Assembly: GCA_035578155.1 (NCBI GenBank)
Contig: JAPWDM010000001.1
Coordinates: forward strand, 10,205,543 to 10,269,542
DNA: 64,000 bases
Direction of reading: 5' to 3'
From: Brachynemurus nebulosus
Lineage: Eukaryota > Arthropoda > Insecta > Neuroptera > Myrmeleontidae
Shown: positions 1 through 11,472 of the stretch, one piece after another
Numbering within the stretch: position 1 is the stretch's first letter
Layout: the number at the start of each line of letters is the position of its first letter
The notes under the pieces: model-generated
The model's database searches: none
What the model was told of the DNA's origin: nothing
What the model saw: the letters and a program-made list of their open reading frames with translations, nothing else
Made by a program: the position numbers and the translations under genes

Positions 1-126
1 TCATCCAAGATTTTTGGACTTCCAACGTTGTCAACAAATTTCGTAAACCTAGGACATTTCGTTCGAGCATTATCATGCTGATACATATATACATACATAT
101 ATACATACATACATACATACATACAT
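1..126. repeat. 5' part of a (TA)n-cored dispersed element, with (TACA)n
   Basis: The segment around 54-90 (CATTTCGTTCGAGCATTATC) is a diverged copy of the block CGTTTCGTTCGAGAGTTATC at about 26519 and 54462. As there, it is followed directly by a TA/TACA microsatellite. It looks like the 5' half of the hairpin-ended family described at 54400-54636. Confidence 0.5.
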
Positions 127-267
127 AAGAGATAGCCTTTGTTCAGAATCTCTGCAATTATTTCATATTAAAATCGACCAATGACGATGATAACTACGTT
201 TTTTATTTTATTTATCTCACGTTTATCTGATTAAAATATAAAAAAAATTTAACATATTTAAATAATT

Positions 268-268
<1 letters not shown>
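127..268. repeat. Left arm of inverted repeat (pairs with 2732-2874)
   Basis: About 140 nt, from AGATAGCCTTTGTTCAGAAT onward, recur as a near-identical reverse complement at 2732-2874. The 2.46 kb between holds a SINE and other repeats. Either this is a long TIR of a transposon with other elements nested inside, or two inverted dispersed copies. No target duplication is visible because the left flank is microsatellite. Confidence 0.75.
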
Positions 269-270
<2 letters not shown>

Positions 271-346
<76 letters not shown>

Positions 347-347
347 C

Positions 348-401
<54 letters not shown>
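271..401. repeat. (TA)n microsatellite
   Basis: Almost pure TA dinucleotide with a few TG/CA interruptions. It abuts the 5' end of the SINE at 402. Confidence 0.95.
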
Positions 402-404
<3 letters not shown>

Positions 405-734
405 AGCGGAGTGGCCGAGCGTGCTTGTGCACTAAGCGCTTGCCAACTGGTAGGTCTGGGGTTCGAATCCCGCGGCCGGCTATGCTTGTGAAGGTTTTCT
501 GCAGTTTCCCTTCACAATTCCAGATGAATATCGGCATAGTTCCTTCAGAAGACGGCTGCAGACGCATACCTACCAAATCCTAGCCCTCACACCACTTTCC
601 TTGTCCTCCACCCACATCATAAATGTATAATGTAATGAATAAAAAAATTTGTAACGAATAAATAAAATGTACAAATAATGATGTGGGTGGCGTCTGTTAA
701 AGACTGAATAGTCTCAAAAACGGACGTTAAACGC

Positions 735-750
<16 letters not shown>
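402..750 (+). mobile_element. tRNA-derived SINE, near full length
   Basis: The head resembles a Ser/Leu-type tRNA with a long variable arm. Pol III A box TGGCCGAGCGTG is at 412-423 and a perfect B box GGTTCGAATCC at 460-470. The body ends in (ATT)n at about 735-750, followed by (TA)n. Relatives lie at 41734-41985 and in three tandem copies at 56290-57555. Not a functional tRNA gene: it lacks a matching acceptor stem and continues into SINE body. Confidence 0.85.
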
Positions 751-813
<63 letters not shown>

Positions 814-942
814 TTTAGTGAATATTATTTTCGGTTTCTAGGGACCTCAGAACAAATTTCTGCCATAGTCCTGGGCTCAAGTCGCGTCATGACACCTACT
901 GTAATAGCTGAATTTCCAGAATTCTTTCTGGAAATTCGCTAA
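751..942 (+). mobile_element. (TA)n followed by Helitron-like 3' end
   Basis: A (TA)n tract (751-808) is followed by a 130-nt block starting AATTTTAGTGAATATTATTT that recurs at 32918-33045 and 54508-54636. It ends in a hairpin GAATTTCCAGAA / TTCTGGAAATTC (910-937), then G and CTAA (939-942). A 3' hairpin followed by CTRR is characteristic of Helitron-class rolling-circle elements. No helicase is present, so it would be non-autonomous. Confidence 0.55.
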
Positions 943-1290
943 AAAAGAAAATTTGTTTTGTATTATTTTTTCTCTCATATAATATGTTGTTTGTAAATTA
1001 TAAGTAAGACTATGTAATACTATGTTATAGTATTTACTCGCGAAACTCGCTCGTGTGGTATTTGAAATTATATCATGTTAAGTACGTATAGAGTATACTA
1101 GTAGAGTTTCAGTATGAGTCACTATTGAGAGTAGTTATTTTTTCTTAGGAATTTTTCCAATGAGGAATAAAGTATTTTCCCTGGATAAAAATTATCTATG
1201 TTTTATTCTATCTTATAAATTATCTACGGAGGAGTGAAAGTACGAGAAACAAAAAACAAACTCACTTCCGTATCTACAGCGTATAAGAGA
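943..1290. repeat. Dispersed repeat (paralog 34605-34905)
   Basis: From GAAAATTTGTTTTGTATTAT to CAAACTCACTTCCGTAT, the segment recurs in the same orientation at 34605-34895 with a deletion of about 30 nt. Unidentified family, no coding potential seen. Confidence 0.65.
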
Positions 1291-1300
1291 AATAATTCTT

Positions 1301-1740
1301 ATCCTTTTGAGGGGTGACTCATAGCACCCTGTAGACACTAAAACCACAGGAATTTTTTTGGAATTAAAAGTGTGAGAAAATCGCAAATTAACTCGCTTCA
1401 TGATGTTCCCAATTTTTTCTAAGTACGGTTCTGACCAAATTATGCATAAATGCCTTCTTACTATCAAAGGTACAAAACAATTTTATTGATTAAAATTCAA
1501 TAAAATTTTACAAACATGTTTACTTCTAGTTACTATTTATTATACCCTGTTTCAAATACAATTGATCATGAGCCCAAGTTAAAAATCGTCTATTCTTTTT
1601 TAAAAACAAATTGCAATTTTAAAATTTACGTAAGTGCAATAATGAAAGAGATAAAGCCAAGAAAACGGAAATTATTTAAATTCATAAGTGATGAAGCATG
1701 GTTAAATTTAAGTGAAATGGACCATACAAACAAAACATAA
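1301..1740 (+). repeat. Dispersed repeat with small ORF-like segment
   Basis: 1301-1540 recurs at 45886-46103 and is interrupted there by a Tc1 relic, so this copy is the unfilled site (TA at 1527-1528). From 1540 it continues as a second family (block around CAATTGATCATGAG, then a 33-codon ORF at 1641-1739 beginning MKEIKPRK). That family also occurs at 21860-22150, 22800-23054 and, reversed, at 42370-42620. See the ORF entries at 22043 and 22944. Confidence 0.55.
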
Positions 1741-2731
1741 AAATGTACAGTGTCTCACAGCTAAAATCGGACAAAATTTTTTTATAACTTTTGACTATAA
1801 AATAGTTATTGGTACCATTATGGTAATGATTTCTTGTAACTGATCATGTCTCAGATTTTATTATTTTTCACACCACCCAGGGGGTATAACAAAAGGCGCA
1901 TTTTTTAAATGTAGTTTCCCCTTTAGGTCTAGTCCACTCGCTTGAATATTACTCACTTTTCGAAAGTGAGATAACTGTTGCGATTGTACTATTATGGACG
2001 CACACCAAAAAGACCTTCAGAAATTACGGTGAGGGGAAGTCAATGTGCATTTATTTACATAGTTAAATAATCATGTTTTTAAATGAGTGAGTCAAAACTT
2101 CTGTTTAATAGTATGATAGACAAAGATAAGAATGATGCTCACATGAAATTTGATAAAAAATTAAGCTATTATAATAATAAATGCTGGAAATAGTTTCCAC
2201 GGACCCTCTTGAACACAAATTTATATAAAACAAAATAAAAAATTTAGCACTATTCAACACAAAATTCACTATTTACAAACTTATAAATTAATTTTTACAA
2301 ATTATCAACTAATATTTACACTCAAAAACTACACTATTTACAAACAACTTGTTTATTTAAGCTAAAATTATTAATATATTTAATTTACAAAAATTTATAG
2401 TACAATGCAACAACGAAAGTATAAGAAAGTGATATCTTTTACACGTGGTACGTAATACATATCATCCACTGCCAGCGAACGAGTGAATATGTACTAAGTA
2501 GCCTAACTTGTTCAAAACTGCACACTGCCGATTATACGATAGAGATAGTAGTGCAGGTTCGGTATTCTACACGCCAAACCAAAAGTAATTTGAAGGACAT
2601 GTAGGTTAGGTACTAATCTTACAATTAGTGGACATAATGTTATACATAGCATATTGTTAGTCAGGTAATGAGTCTTTACACTTTACACTCTGTTTCAAAA
2701 TATATTATTTTAATAAATAATTATTCCAAGT
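1741..2731. other. No gene recognised
   Basis: AT-rich sequence without ORFs of note, repeats that pair elsewhere, or RNA signatures that I can recognise. Confidence 0.5.
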
Positions 2732-2874
2732 AAATTATTTAAATATGTTAAATTTTTTTTATATTTTAATCAGATAAACGTGAGATAAATAAAATAAAAA
2801 ACGTAGTTATCATCGTCATTGGTCGATTTTAATATGAAATAATTGCAGAGATTCTGAACAAAGGCTATCTCTTT
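2732..2874. repeat. Right arm of inverted repeat (pairs with 127-268)
   Basis: Reverse complement of 127-268, ending in GAACAAAGGCTATCTCTT. See the left arm. Confidence 0.75.
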
Positions 2875-4129
2875 TATACATTTCAAGCTAATCATGATTT
2901 TAATGTATATTGTATTCGTATCAATACCAAATGTTGTAAATTTCATATTTCTCATAGATAAAGTGCAGGACGCGACAACATAAGGCACGACTCTCTATGT
3001 GATACGGAATTTACAACACTTTCTACAAAATATACTATTTTAATGTACATGTTACTGAAAATATGAGTTATTAGTTAACAGTTTCTTTTCGCATGAAATT
3101 AAATTTATTCATAACTAATATTATACCTATAAAAAATATTTCAATTTTTTGTTTAATTTTTTGAGACACATTGTACGCAATGTTTACAATTTATTCGAAA
3201 TGAACACAATACTGCTATTTTCAAAAAAGGCGGTTCAGAAAAACAGAAAATTATTTTACAAAGATGAGATGGTCAGAACTGGATTAAAAAAATTTAAAGG
3301 CCCCTTTTTTCAAATCAAAGTTTTTCTGTTAAAAAACCAAATTTTTCTGTTGTCAAATTTTTTCTGTTAAAAAACAATTTAGGTTCAAATTTGTTGGCAA
3401 ATATTAACTACATAAGTGAGATCTACCCATTGTTTTCGTAGGGAGACTTATAGGAGAATTATAGGAGTTAAATGTAAAGAACATTGTAAACCACTATTTA
3501 AACAACTTAAAATTTTAACGCTTACTGATGTTTACATATTAGAGGCCGTATGTTTTATTAGAAAAAATCCCGAACTTTTCGTAAATAATTAGCAACTACA
3601 CAGTTATGATACAAGGAAAAAAGATGTGTTAAAATTAAATAATACTAAATTAGAGGTATCATCAAAAATTGCATCCCAGTTTATAATTAAAATCTACAAC
3701 AAAATACCTTTATCCATCAGAAATCAGGCTGACTGTCTAAAATTTAAGAAAAAAAAAAAACAGCAGTATTTATTAATCAATAACTTTTTCATATTTTAAA
3801 AATGAATGGAAAACTAATAAAAACCTTACATACGATAGTCCAACTTCAGAACCACTTATTGTGACATTATTACCCACTGTCAGTGTGTTAATAGTAAAAA
3901 TAAGTGTTCGTAAACTAGTATGTAATTTAAGAGGGTGACTCACCCCCTCACCAGTGTTGTTCAAACTGAATTTTGAAACCGAAAATTTCATTTCTACGTT
4001 ATTCTAATTGTCTTAAACTATTTTCCATCAAGAAGAACTTCTTGAACTACCCAAGTAGTACGATTATTTGACACAGTTACCCCCTAGTTAACTACCCCCA
4101 GACTTAATATTAAGACATTGAGCGAAAAC
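2875..4129. repeat. Unassigned sequence with one dispersed repeat
   Basis: The segment 3235-3450 (GAGATGGTCAGAACTGGATT to GAGATCTACCCATTGTTTTC) has a diverged same-strand copy at 46755-46920. The rest shows no gene or repeat that I can support. Confidence 0.5.
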
Positions 4130-4510
4130 AGATCAATTAGATTTTTTGACGTAGATTACAAATCTGTAAACAAAATTTTTATATTGTTTAATTTTCACCC
4201 CCCTTTTGCAAAATTAACCCCCAAATTTTAACCCCCAACCACCCCTGTTGATGTAAATTGAACAAATTGCATATCAATAGATAGGTCTTTAAAAAAGAGC
4301 AATATCGTCAATTTAAACTTTTGCTCTATCTCTTACTATGTTCGAGATATTTGAAAAATTAAATTTTTACCCTAATTTTTGAAGGGCGATTTCACCCCTT
4401 CAAACCGTTTTTCCGCCGATAAAAAAAAATACCTGTCTCTTAGATTTCGACGTAGAATAACATATTTCAGCGGCATTGAAATCGGAGGCGGACACCTGGG
4501 ACCCTTTCCT
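4130..4510. repeat. Half-copy of the palindromic foldback family
   Basis: This stretch matches the right arm of the 57671-58379 palindrome from its centre (GACGTAGATT) through the poly-C tracts to TTTTTCCGCCGATAAA, but the outer ~70 nt and the entire left arm are absent. It is therefore a single-arm, truncated member of that family. The arm's outer end also survives alone near 39078-39110 and 61680-61890. Confidence 0.7.
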
Positions 4511-5127
4511 TGTGAGAAAAGTGATAAAATTGAATAATGGTTTGCAATTTCAAATTCAGACTGAATAAAAATTAGTTAAGTCGATGTCTCATAGACTAGA
4601 AGCCATCATAAAAGCAACCGGTGGTCTTACCAAATAATATTAATCAAATTGTTGTTAATATTTACTAATAATAATGATATGTAGTGCACTAAGATTTTTG
4701 TGTGTGTTTGTTATTAGTCCTTTTAGTACCGCCGTATATTCCAATATTTTAGATAAAAAATTTAATATCTCTATAAGTATAATTGCAAGTTTGGTACGTT
4801 TTGCTTAATTTATTTACAATATGACCGCTCTTTACTATACAGCCTCCAGTTACCGATATAAGACAATGCACACTCTTCAGTTGAATTTTTTCTAAAAATT
4901 AGTATGACGAGCTGAGCTCGTCATTAGTCCTAAAGGGGTTAATAAAATTGATCTTTTTGTTACACTTAAAATTTGTATTTATCAACATTTTTGCTCTGTT
5001 TCTTTTAAATAAATAGTTTAATATAGTGGATAAATTGATTAAAGTTTGTAAAAGATATCGCAGCAAATTCATTATTCGATAACTAATGTTGTACTTGAAT
5101 ATTCGTAGACTTTCCTGACTAACTGTA
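4511..5127. other. No gene recognised
   Basis: AT-rich sequence; nothing that I can support. Confidence 0.5.
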
Positions 5128-6075
5128 CATACCCCCTAAATTAATTAAATTGATTTATTGCATTTAATTAACAGGGACTAAAATTAAAAAAAAAAAAATT
5201 AAATAAAACACATCATCAAAACATACAACATAAAATCATTTGTAGTTAAATTATTAGCTTGTAACGCTATTTACAAATACTGGTAGTTTTTGTTGTTAAT
5301 GCTATAAACAATATACTTATTAGCATTTCCAATCAGCGAAATTACTCTGCTGCATAGTTACTACGTTTTTATATATTGGAAAATATTTCGAAATTTTGAA
5401 TCAGATGTAGATGGAGAGTAATATATAAGCTGTTTTATCTTTTTTTTTGGGGGGGGGGGATTTTAATTTACTCTAACAACATTTCTATAATATGTTTAGG
5501 TACATTAAAAAATAATTGCTTTTTCGAGATATTTTCAACCAGCTTTTAATCAATGAGATTATTTTAATGGCTACTTATGTAGTAAGTTCGGAAAGTCGAT
5601 GGTTAAACTCTTATATATCATATCTCTAAATGATTTTAGAATTGTAGAGGAATTTTAAAGGTGGTACAAATAACTGTTTTGACATCTCTTGAAAATAGCA
5701 TCTTTTTGTCTAAGTAGTGATAAAAATTTAAGATCTATTTCGAAGTATTTAAAAATAAACTGGTTTAGGACATTTTAATTGTTAATTTAATTTTATCCAA
5801 TTAGAAAGTTTAATTTAATTAAAAATTTAATGATTACAGGACATTTTAAAATTTACAAAAATAAAGCATTTCAGTTGTTCGAGGCTTCACGACCTTTTCG
5901 AATCAGATGAACAATCACGTAATAAGTTCAAAAATGATATAACTAAACAAAAATTTTGAAAAAGTGTGGGTTACGACATTAGAGTTTGACCATCGAAGTG
6001 TTGTCTTTAGTGCAGATTCTAACACAGGTTGGTAAGGTGAGTGCTAGTTGGAGGAGTTGGTAGAAGTCTACACAT
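5128..6075. repeat. Dispersed repeat, copy 1 (paralog 37092-37750)
   Basis: Long same-strand similarity to 37092-37750, including segments like GATTTATTGCATTTAATTAA and ACACATCATCAAAACATACA. The two copies differ by a 399-bp MITE present here (5597-5995) and by about 100 nt present only in the other copy. Unidentified family; no ORF. Confidence 0.75.
5597..5995. mobile_element. 399-bp MITE with 4-bp target duplication AAGT
   Basis: Terminal inverted repeats CGATGGTTAAACTCT and AGAGTTTGACCATCG (14 of 15 match), flanked on both sides by AAGT (5593-5596 and 5996-5999). The paralogous copy at about 37675-37685 reads GGAAAGTGTTGTC with a single AAGT and no insertion, so the borders are confirmed by an empty site. 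No coding capacity. Superfamily not assigned. Confidence 0.85.
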
Positions 6076-6077
6076 GT

Positions 6078-6219
6078 CAAAAGGTAGCGGGAATATATAC
6101 TAATCGTGTTTTACGGGTCCGAAAACGGATAGCGCCCCTACTCTCGCCTCTCGGCGTTCTTATCGTGTAGGCTGTATAAGTCTAATTTTTTTAAGGAAAA
6201 AGTCGACTAAAAATACATA
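6078..6219. mobile_element. Solo terminal fragment of the 7121-9901 family
   Basis: Matches the outer part of the right arm of the complex at 7121-9901, from AAAAGGTAGCGGGAATATAT through ACGGGTCCGAAAACGGATAG to the end GTCGACTAAAAA, but with the (TA)n reduced to a few bases. It points to the right. Confidence 0.75.
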
Positions 6220-6670
6220 AAATATGGGACCACATAATTATATATGCGGCCTGCGGAGTTTTGACGCGCTTCCAAAGTGGCTCCCAAGATCATTTAGGTT
6301 GGCCACCTCTGGCTTAATATTAGATTCTAACTTCCTCAAAGTAACCACCTTTTTTCTTGAAGATTTGTTCATAAATTCTGAGCCGCCGTTTAGAAGTTTA
6401 TCGAAATATTCTTTGTCCAATTTTTCCATTCATCTTCTAAGAATGTCCAGAGTTGTGCTACACTAGATCGAGAACGATTTTTCATCAGCTACACAGTTAC
6501 TTTAAGAGAACAGTTATCTGTTGCGTCATTAGCGAGACTGTAATAAAACACGTGCATTTATCAAAAACAATACGGGAAACTACCGACAAAAGATATAAAA
6601 TCTTTCATAATATTGTTAGTTATTATTGTGGTATGAAATAATTTTAATAACAAACTAATTTATTAAAATG
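6220..6670 (-). other. Possible small coding relic, unrecognised
   Basis: A 63-codon minus-strand ORF (6429-6238, starting MEKLDKEYFDKLLNGGSEFM) overlaps a longer plus-strand ORF. Its composition (many K, E, S, and stretches like NLNDLGSHFG) looks more protein-like than its surroundings. I do not recognise a family, and there is no start context or splice evidence. It may be a transposon-protein fragment or chance. Confidence 0.25.
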
Positions 6671-6829
<159 letters not shown>

Positions 6830-7120
6830 GTTACGTTAAAACAGTGAATTTGCTTAGTTTATGAAATAGGCAGCTTTTTGCCCAATTCATGAAATAGGTA
6901 CGATCTTGAAAGTACTCGGTTCTGTGTTCCAATACATCATTCATCCTTCTCTAATCACCTCACATTCATCCCTTTATACTTTATATAACGTCCCTCTTAA
7001 CCTACATACTGTTCCTATTCACAACTTTTCCGTCCCTATTAAGCTTCAACTTAGCCCAAATGTCAAGTCTTCATTATTTCCTCTTAAAAATTTAAAAAAA
7101 TAAAAGTTAGTTGTCTTCTT

Positions 7121-7245
7121 TTTAGTCGAATTTTTCCTTGAAAAAGTTAGACTTATACAGTCTATACGACAAGGACGGCGAGAGGCGAGAGTAGGGGCGC
7201 TATCCGTTTTCGGACCCGTAGAACACGAATATGTAGAAAAAAATG

Positions 7246-7322
<77 letters not shown>

Positions 7323-9704
7323 TATATATATTTTCCGCTACCTTTTAATATGTGTAGGGCCCCCCTATGGAAGTTAAGAGCTCAAATTTGGTAAATGGGG
7401 CTCATTCCGATGCACAACAATACTATCAAAGTGGGGTCAAATTTTGGGCAAATTTTGGATCCGACCCAACCTTTAAGGGGGTGGTGGGGGGCGGAAAAGC
7501 AATAAAAATTTTCCAAACCGGTTGGAAATAAAGTTTCGGTGAATTATCTACAACATATCCAAAATTCAGTTTCCTAGGATGATTTGGAGGGAGTAGGGGG
7601 GAAAAAACGATTTTCGCTGGATCTAACACGCCCCCAGCCCCCCAGAATTAATGTAGAGGCTTGAAATTTGGTGTGTTGATAGATTTCATACCTAGGTTGT
7701 GCTTTTTGAAGGTTTTAACATTTTAGCCCCACCGCCCTCATTTTTAAGCTACAATTTCATGCTTTTTTGACGTTTTCGAAAATTGTACCACTCGCACAGG
7801 TCACCCGAATAAACCTAGAGGGCTGAAATTTTGTATTCGGATTGAGTTAGTATCAAGGGGGTGCCTTTTGGGGGTCTCGACTTTTAAACCCTACCCCCAC
7901 CATTTTTATACCCAAAAGAACATGATTTTTCTGGTTTTTTAACAGTTTCGTTCGGGTCAAAATCTCCCCAAATAAACCTAGAGGGCTGAAATTTTGTACG
8001 TGTATTCAGCTAGTATCCAGCTAGTACCTTTTAGGGAGTCCACATTACTTTTCCCCCCACTTCTTCCATTTTTGCATCGGAATTGAATGCTATTGTTAAA
8101 TGCATTATTCTGATTCTAAATACAAGTAGGCGAATAGTAATTTTAAAAAATTTAAAAAAACGCCGTGAGCAGCGGAGCCCCATCACGGAAGTCGAATTAT
8201 TCCTTTCATCTTCGGTATTGAGTGTCTACAAGCGAAATATAATTGAAAGTCCACAAGCGATTTGTAATTTTGGTGGTTTCAAAACTGATGATGAGTGTCC
8301 GGTTGATCGGGGTTTTAAAAAAAGGTTTTAAGTTTTTGGGGGCTGAATCTCAGTAAATTTCAATTTTGTGCCGATAGCAGTTAACAGGGAAAAAGCCAAC
8401 ACAATTCGTACGAGGGCATTTCTATCCATGCTTATCCGCCAATTGCCTTTGTGTTTTATTTTTAAATATTAAAAAATGAACTTAAATAGTAAACTGGAAG
8501 GCTTTTATGAAGATAATTCTTCTTTCCAAAAAAATCCAAAATTTCTATTTTATAAATAATAAAAATCCAAAATTCCTAATTTATAAATAAACAGTGACTT
8601 TAATAACATTTTCAAATTACGTGTATATTACGTGTATTTATAAATAAACAGTGACTTTAATACATTTTCAAATGTATGTATTTCATTTGTTAAAAAATTG
8701 TATTCACTTTTTTTTAAATTTTTTAAAATTACCATTCGCCTACTTGTATTTAGAATAAAAGTAATGCATTTAAAACACATTTAACAATAGCATTCAATTC
8801 CGATGTAAAAATGGAAGAAGTGGGGGGAAAAGTAATGTGGACTCCCTAAAAGGTACTAGCTGGATACTAACTGAATACACGTACAAAATTTCAGCCCTCT
8901 AAGTTTCCTTAGAGAGTCTCTAGACGTGTTAGAAAACAAGCAAAAAAATTAAGGAAATATTGGCTTAAAAATCGTGGGGGTAAGGGTTAAAAGTTTAAAC
9001 CCCCAAAAAACAGTGTCTGGCTATTAGCTTAACCTGTACACAAAATTTCAGCCCTCTAGGTTCATTTGGGGAGATTTTGACCCGAACGAAACTGTTAAAA
9101 AACAAGAAAAATCATGTTCTTTTGGGTATAAAAATGGTGGCGGTAGGGTTTGAAAGTCGAGACTCCCAAAAGGCACCCCCTTGATACTAACTCAATCCGA
9201 ATATAAAGTTTCAGCCCTCTAGGTTTATTTGGGTGACCTGTGCGAGTGGTACAAACTTCGAAAACGTCGAAAATGCATGAAATTGTAGCTTAAAAATGAG
9301 GGGGGTGGGGGTAAAATATTAAAACCTCCAAAAAGCACAGCCTAGGTACGAACTTTATCAACACACCAAATTTCAACCCTCTACGTTAATTCTGGGGAGC
9401 TGGGGGCCTGTTAGATCCAGCGAAAATCGTTTTTTCCCCCTTCTACTCCCATCAAATCATCCTAGGAAGCTGCATTTTGGATATGCTGTAGATAATTGAT
9501 CGAAACATTATTTAAAACCGGTTTGGAAAAGTTTTATTGCTTTTCCGCCCCCCACCACCCCCTTAAAGGTCGGGTCAGAAAAAAAATTTGCCCAAAATTT
9601 GACCCCACTTTGATAGTATGAGGTGCCTCGAAAATGAGCCCCATTTACCAAATTTCATCTCTTAATTTCCATAGGGGGGCCCTACACAAATTAAAAGGTG
9701 GCGG

Positions 9705-9774
<70 letters not shown>

Positions 9775-9901
9775 CATTTTTTTCTCTACATATTCGTGTT
9801 CTACGGGTCCGAAAACGGATAGCGCCCCTACTCTCGCCTCTCACCGTTCTTGTCGTACAGACTGTATAAGTCTAATTTTTTCAAGGAAAACTTCGACTAA
9901 A
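7121..9901. mobile_element. Foldback transposon, arms of about 1 kb (L and L')
   Basis: The left arm (7121-8150) and right arm (8712-9901) are long imperfect reverse complements. The termini read TTTTTAGTCGAATTTTTCC and, reversed, GACTAAAAA. Both arms carry GGACGGCGAGAGGCGAGAGT, a (TA)n tract (7250-7330; 9707-9770) and C-rich blocks. Between them is a loop module M (8156-8710). Solo ends occur at 6078-6219, 50866-51155 and 62985-63058. No transposase is visible. Confidence 0.75.
8156..8710. repeat. Module M, loop of the foldback element
   Basis: Begins with the short hairpin CCGTGAGCAGCGG...CACGG and ends in repeated TTTATAAATAAACAGTGACT. It recurs in reverse complement immediately outside the right arm (9902-10410) and again in direct orientation at 49069-49500. 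An 82-codon ORF at 8083-8331 overlaps it but is not conserved in the other copies, so it is probably not coding. Confidence 0.7.
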
Positions 9902-10410
9902 AAGTGGATTTACTTTCATAACAAATAAAATACATACATATTAAGTAATTTAGAAATGTTATTAAAGTCACTGTTTATTTATAAATTAGGAATTTTGGAT
10001 TTTTATTATTTATAAAATAGAAATTTTGGATTTTTTTGGAAAGAAAAAATATTTTCATAAAAGCCTTCCAGTTTACTATTTAAGTTCCTTTTTTAATATT
10101 TAAAAATAAAACACAAAGGCAATTGGCGGATAAGCATGGGTAGGAATGCCCTCGTACGAATTGTGTTGGCTTTTTCCCTGTTAACTGCTATCGGCACAAA
10201 ATTGAAATTTACTGAGATTCAGCCCTTAAAAACTTAAAACCTTTTTTTAAAGCCCCGCTCAACCGAACACTCATCATCAGTTTTGAGACCACCAAAATGA
10301 CAAATCGCTTGTGGACTTTCAATTACATTTATCTTGTAGACACTCAATACCGAAGATGAAAAGAAAAATTCGACTTCCGTGATGGGGCTCCGCTGCTCAC
10401 GGCGTTTTAT
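9902..10410. repeat. Inverted second copy of module M
   Basis: Reverse complement of 8156-8710 apart from an extra duplicated ~55 nt in that copy (TTTATAAATAAACAGTGACT occurs twice at 8580-8660). It follows the right arm directly, giving the order L-M-L'-M'. Confidence 0.75.
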
Positions 10411-11396
10411 TTATTTCAGATATGTTTCAGATTAACTAAATTTTCAACTAAACAACAATTTATTCTTAAGAACACCAAAATAAATAATTTTTAGATAAAG
10501 TTTTAAGAAACAAAAAATAGGACTGCTTGAACTCATGAATAACATTTTTCGTTTTGTTCCTATTCACCCACCTGTCTCGGTTCATCCCTATGTACGGTAT
10601 ATTCTTATTTTGAATTTACGTATTAAATGTGAAATTTCAAAAGTAACGAATTTTTCCCTTGTTGTAACAAATTGTAAAAAAATTTGAAATAAGTCTCACA
10701 AAGACAATATTATTAACAATTATATCCAAAAATCTGTTTTTAAAAACTTTTAAAATATTTTTTGCAATTGTAATAAAAACCTTTTTATGTTTGCATTCTA
10801 ATTTAATCTCCTTTAAATGCACTGCAACTCAAATTGTGGTCAAATTTAACTAAATTAATTTTCAAATTTATTTAAAAAAATTTTATAATTGTTAAAACTA
10901 ATGATGTTCTGAATAAATATATTTTATAATTAATTAATACCAACTATGTACGACACTGTTTTAAACCTGAAATAAATATGTTTTAATTATCATTGAATTA
11001 TCACATAGTTTGCTTATTTCACCAATTTGGCAACTGCCGATTTCACGTAGTAGGCATAGCATTACTCATTCCACGAACTACGCAAACGACATACCTATTT
11101 CATGAATTAGGCAAAAAATTGCCTATTTCATGAACTAAGCAAGTTCACTAATTTAGCGTAACATATATACTTTAATTTACACGGTGCTTTATGGTGACTA
11201 TATCTCTGCAGTGACTGTTGTGCCATTTATATACACACCGTATACAAATTGGAAGATCCATTCAGTTTTTGGATAATATGTGATCTTTTTTTGATGGAAT
11301 GAATGCCCCTATTAATTTTTTTCTAAGTTCAAGGTATACAAGTTTGATGTACACTTAATTGAATTTTTTGAATAAATTACATTGCAATAGGAAATC

Positions 11397-11404
11397 TATA
11401 AAAG
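11397..11404 (+). promoter_or_regulatory. TATA-like box of the P450 gene
   Basis: TATAAAAG lies 76 nt before the P450 ATG, so transcription would be expected to start about 25-30 nt downstream, near 11425-11435, leaving a 5' UTR of about 40-50 nt. The motif match is seen; its use is inferred. The region just upstream (to 11168) is the end of a mobile-element complex, so the promoter lies within about 230 nt of transposon sequence. Confidence 0.45.
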
Positions 11405-11472
11405 ATTAAATTTCTGACGAAATCACTGATGTTGATGTTAAAGAACAAGAACAAATAAGCTAAAATAAAATC

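Noticed and set aside
402..480. Functional tRNA-Ser/Leu gene
   Set aside because: A and B boxes are good, but the acceptor stem does not close and the sequence continues as a SINE with relatives in the window.
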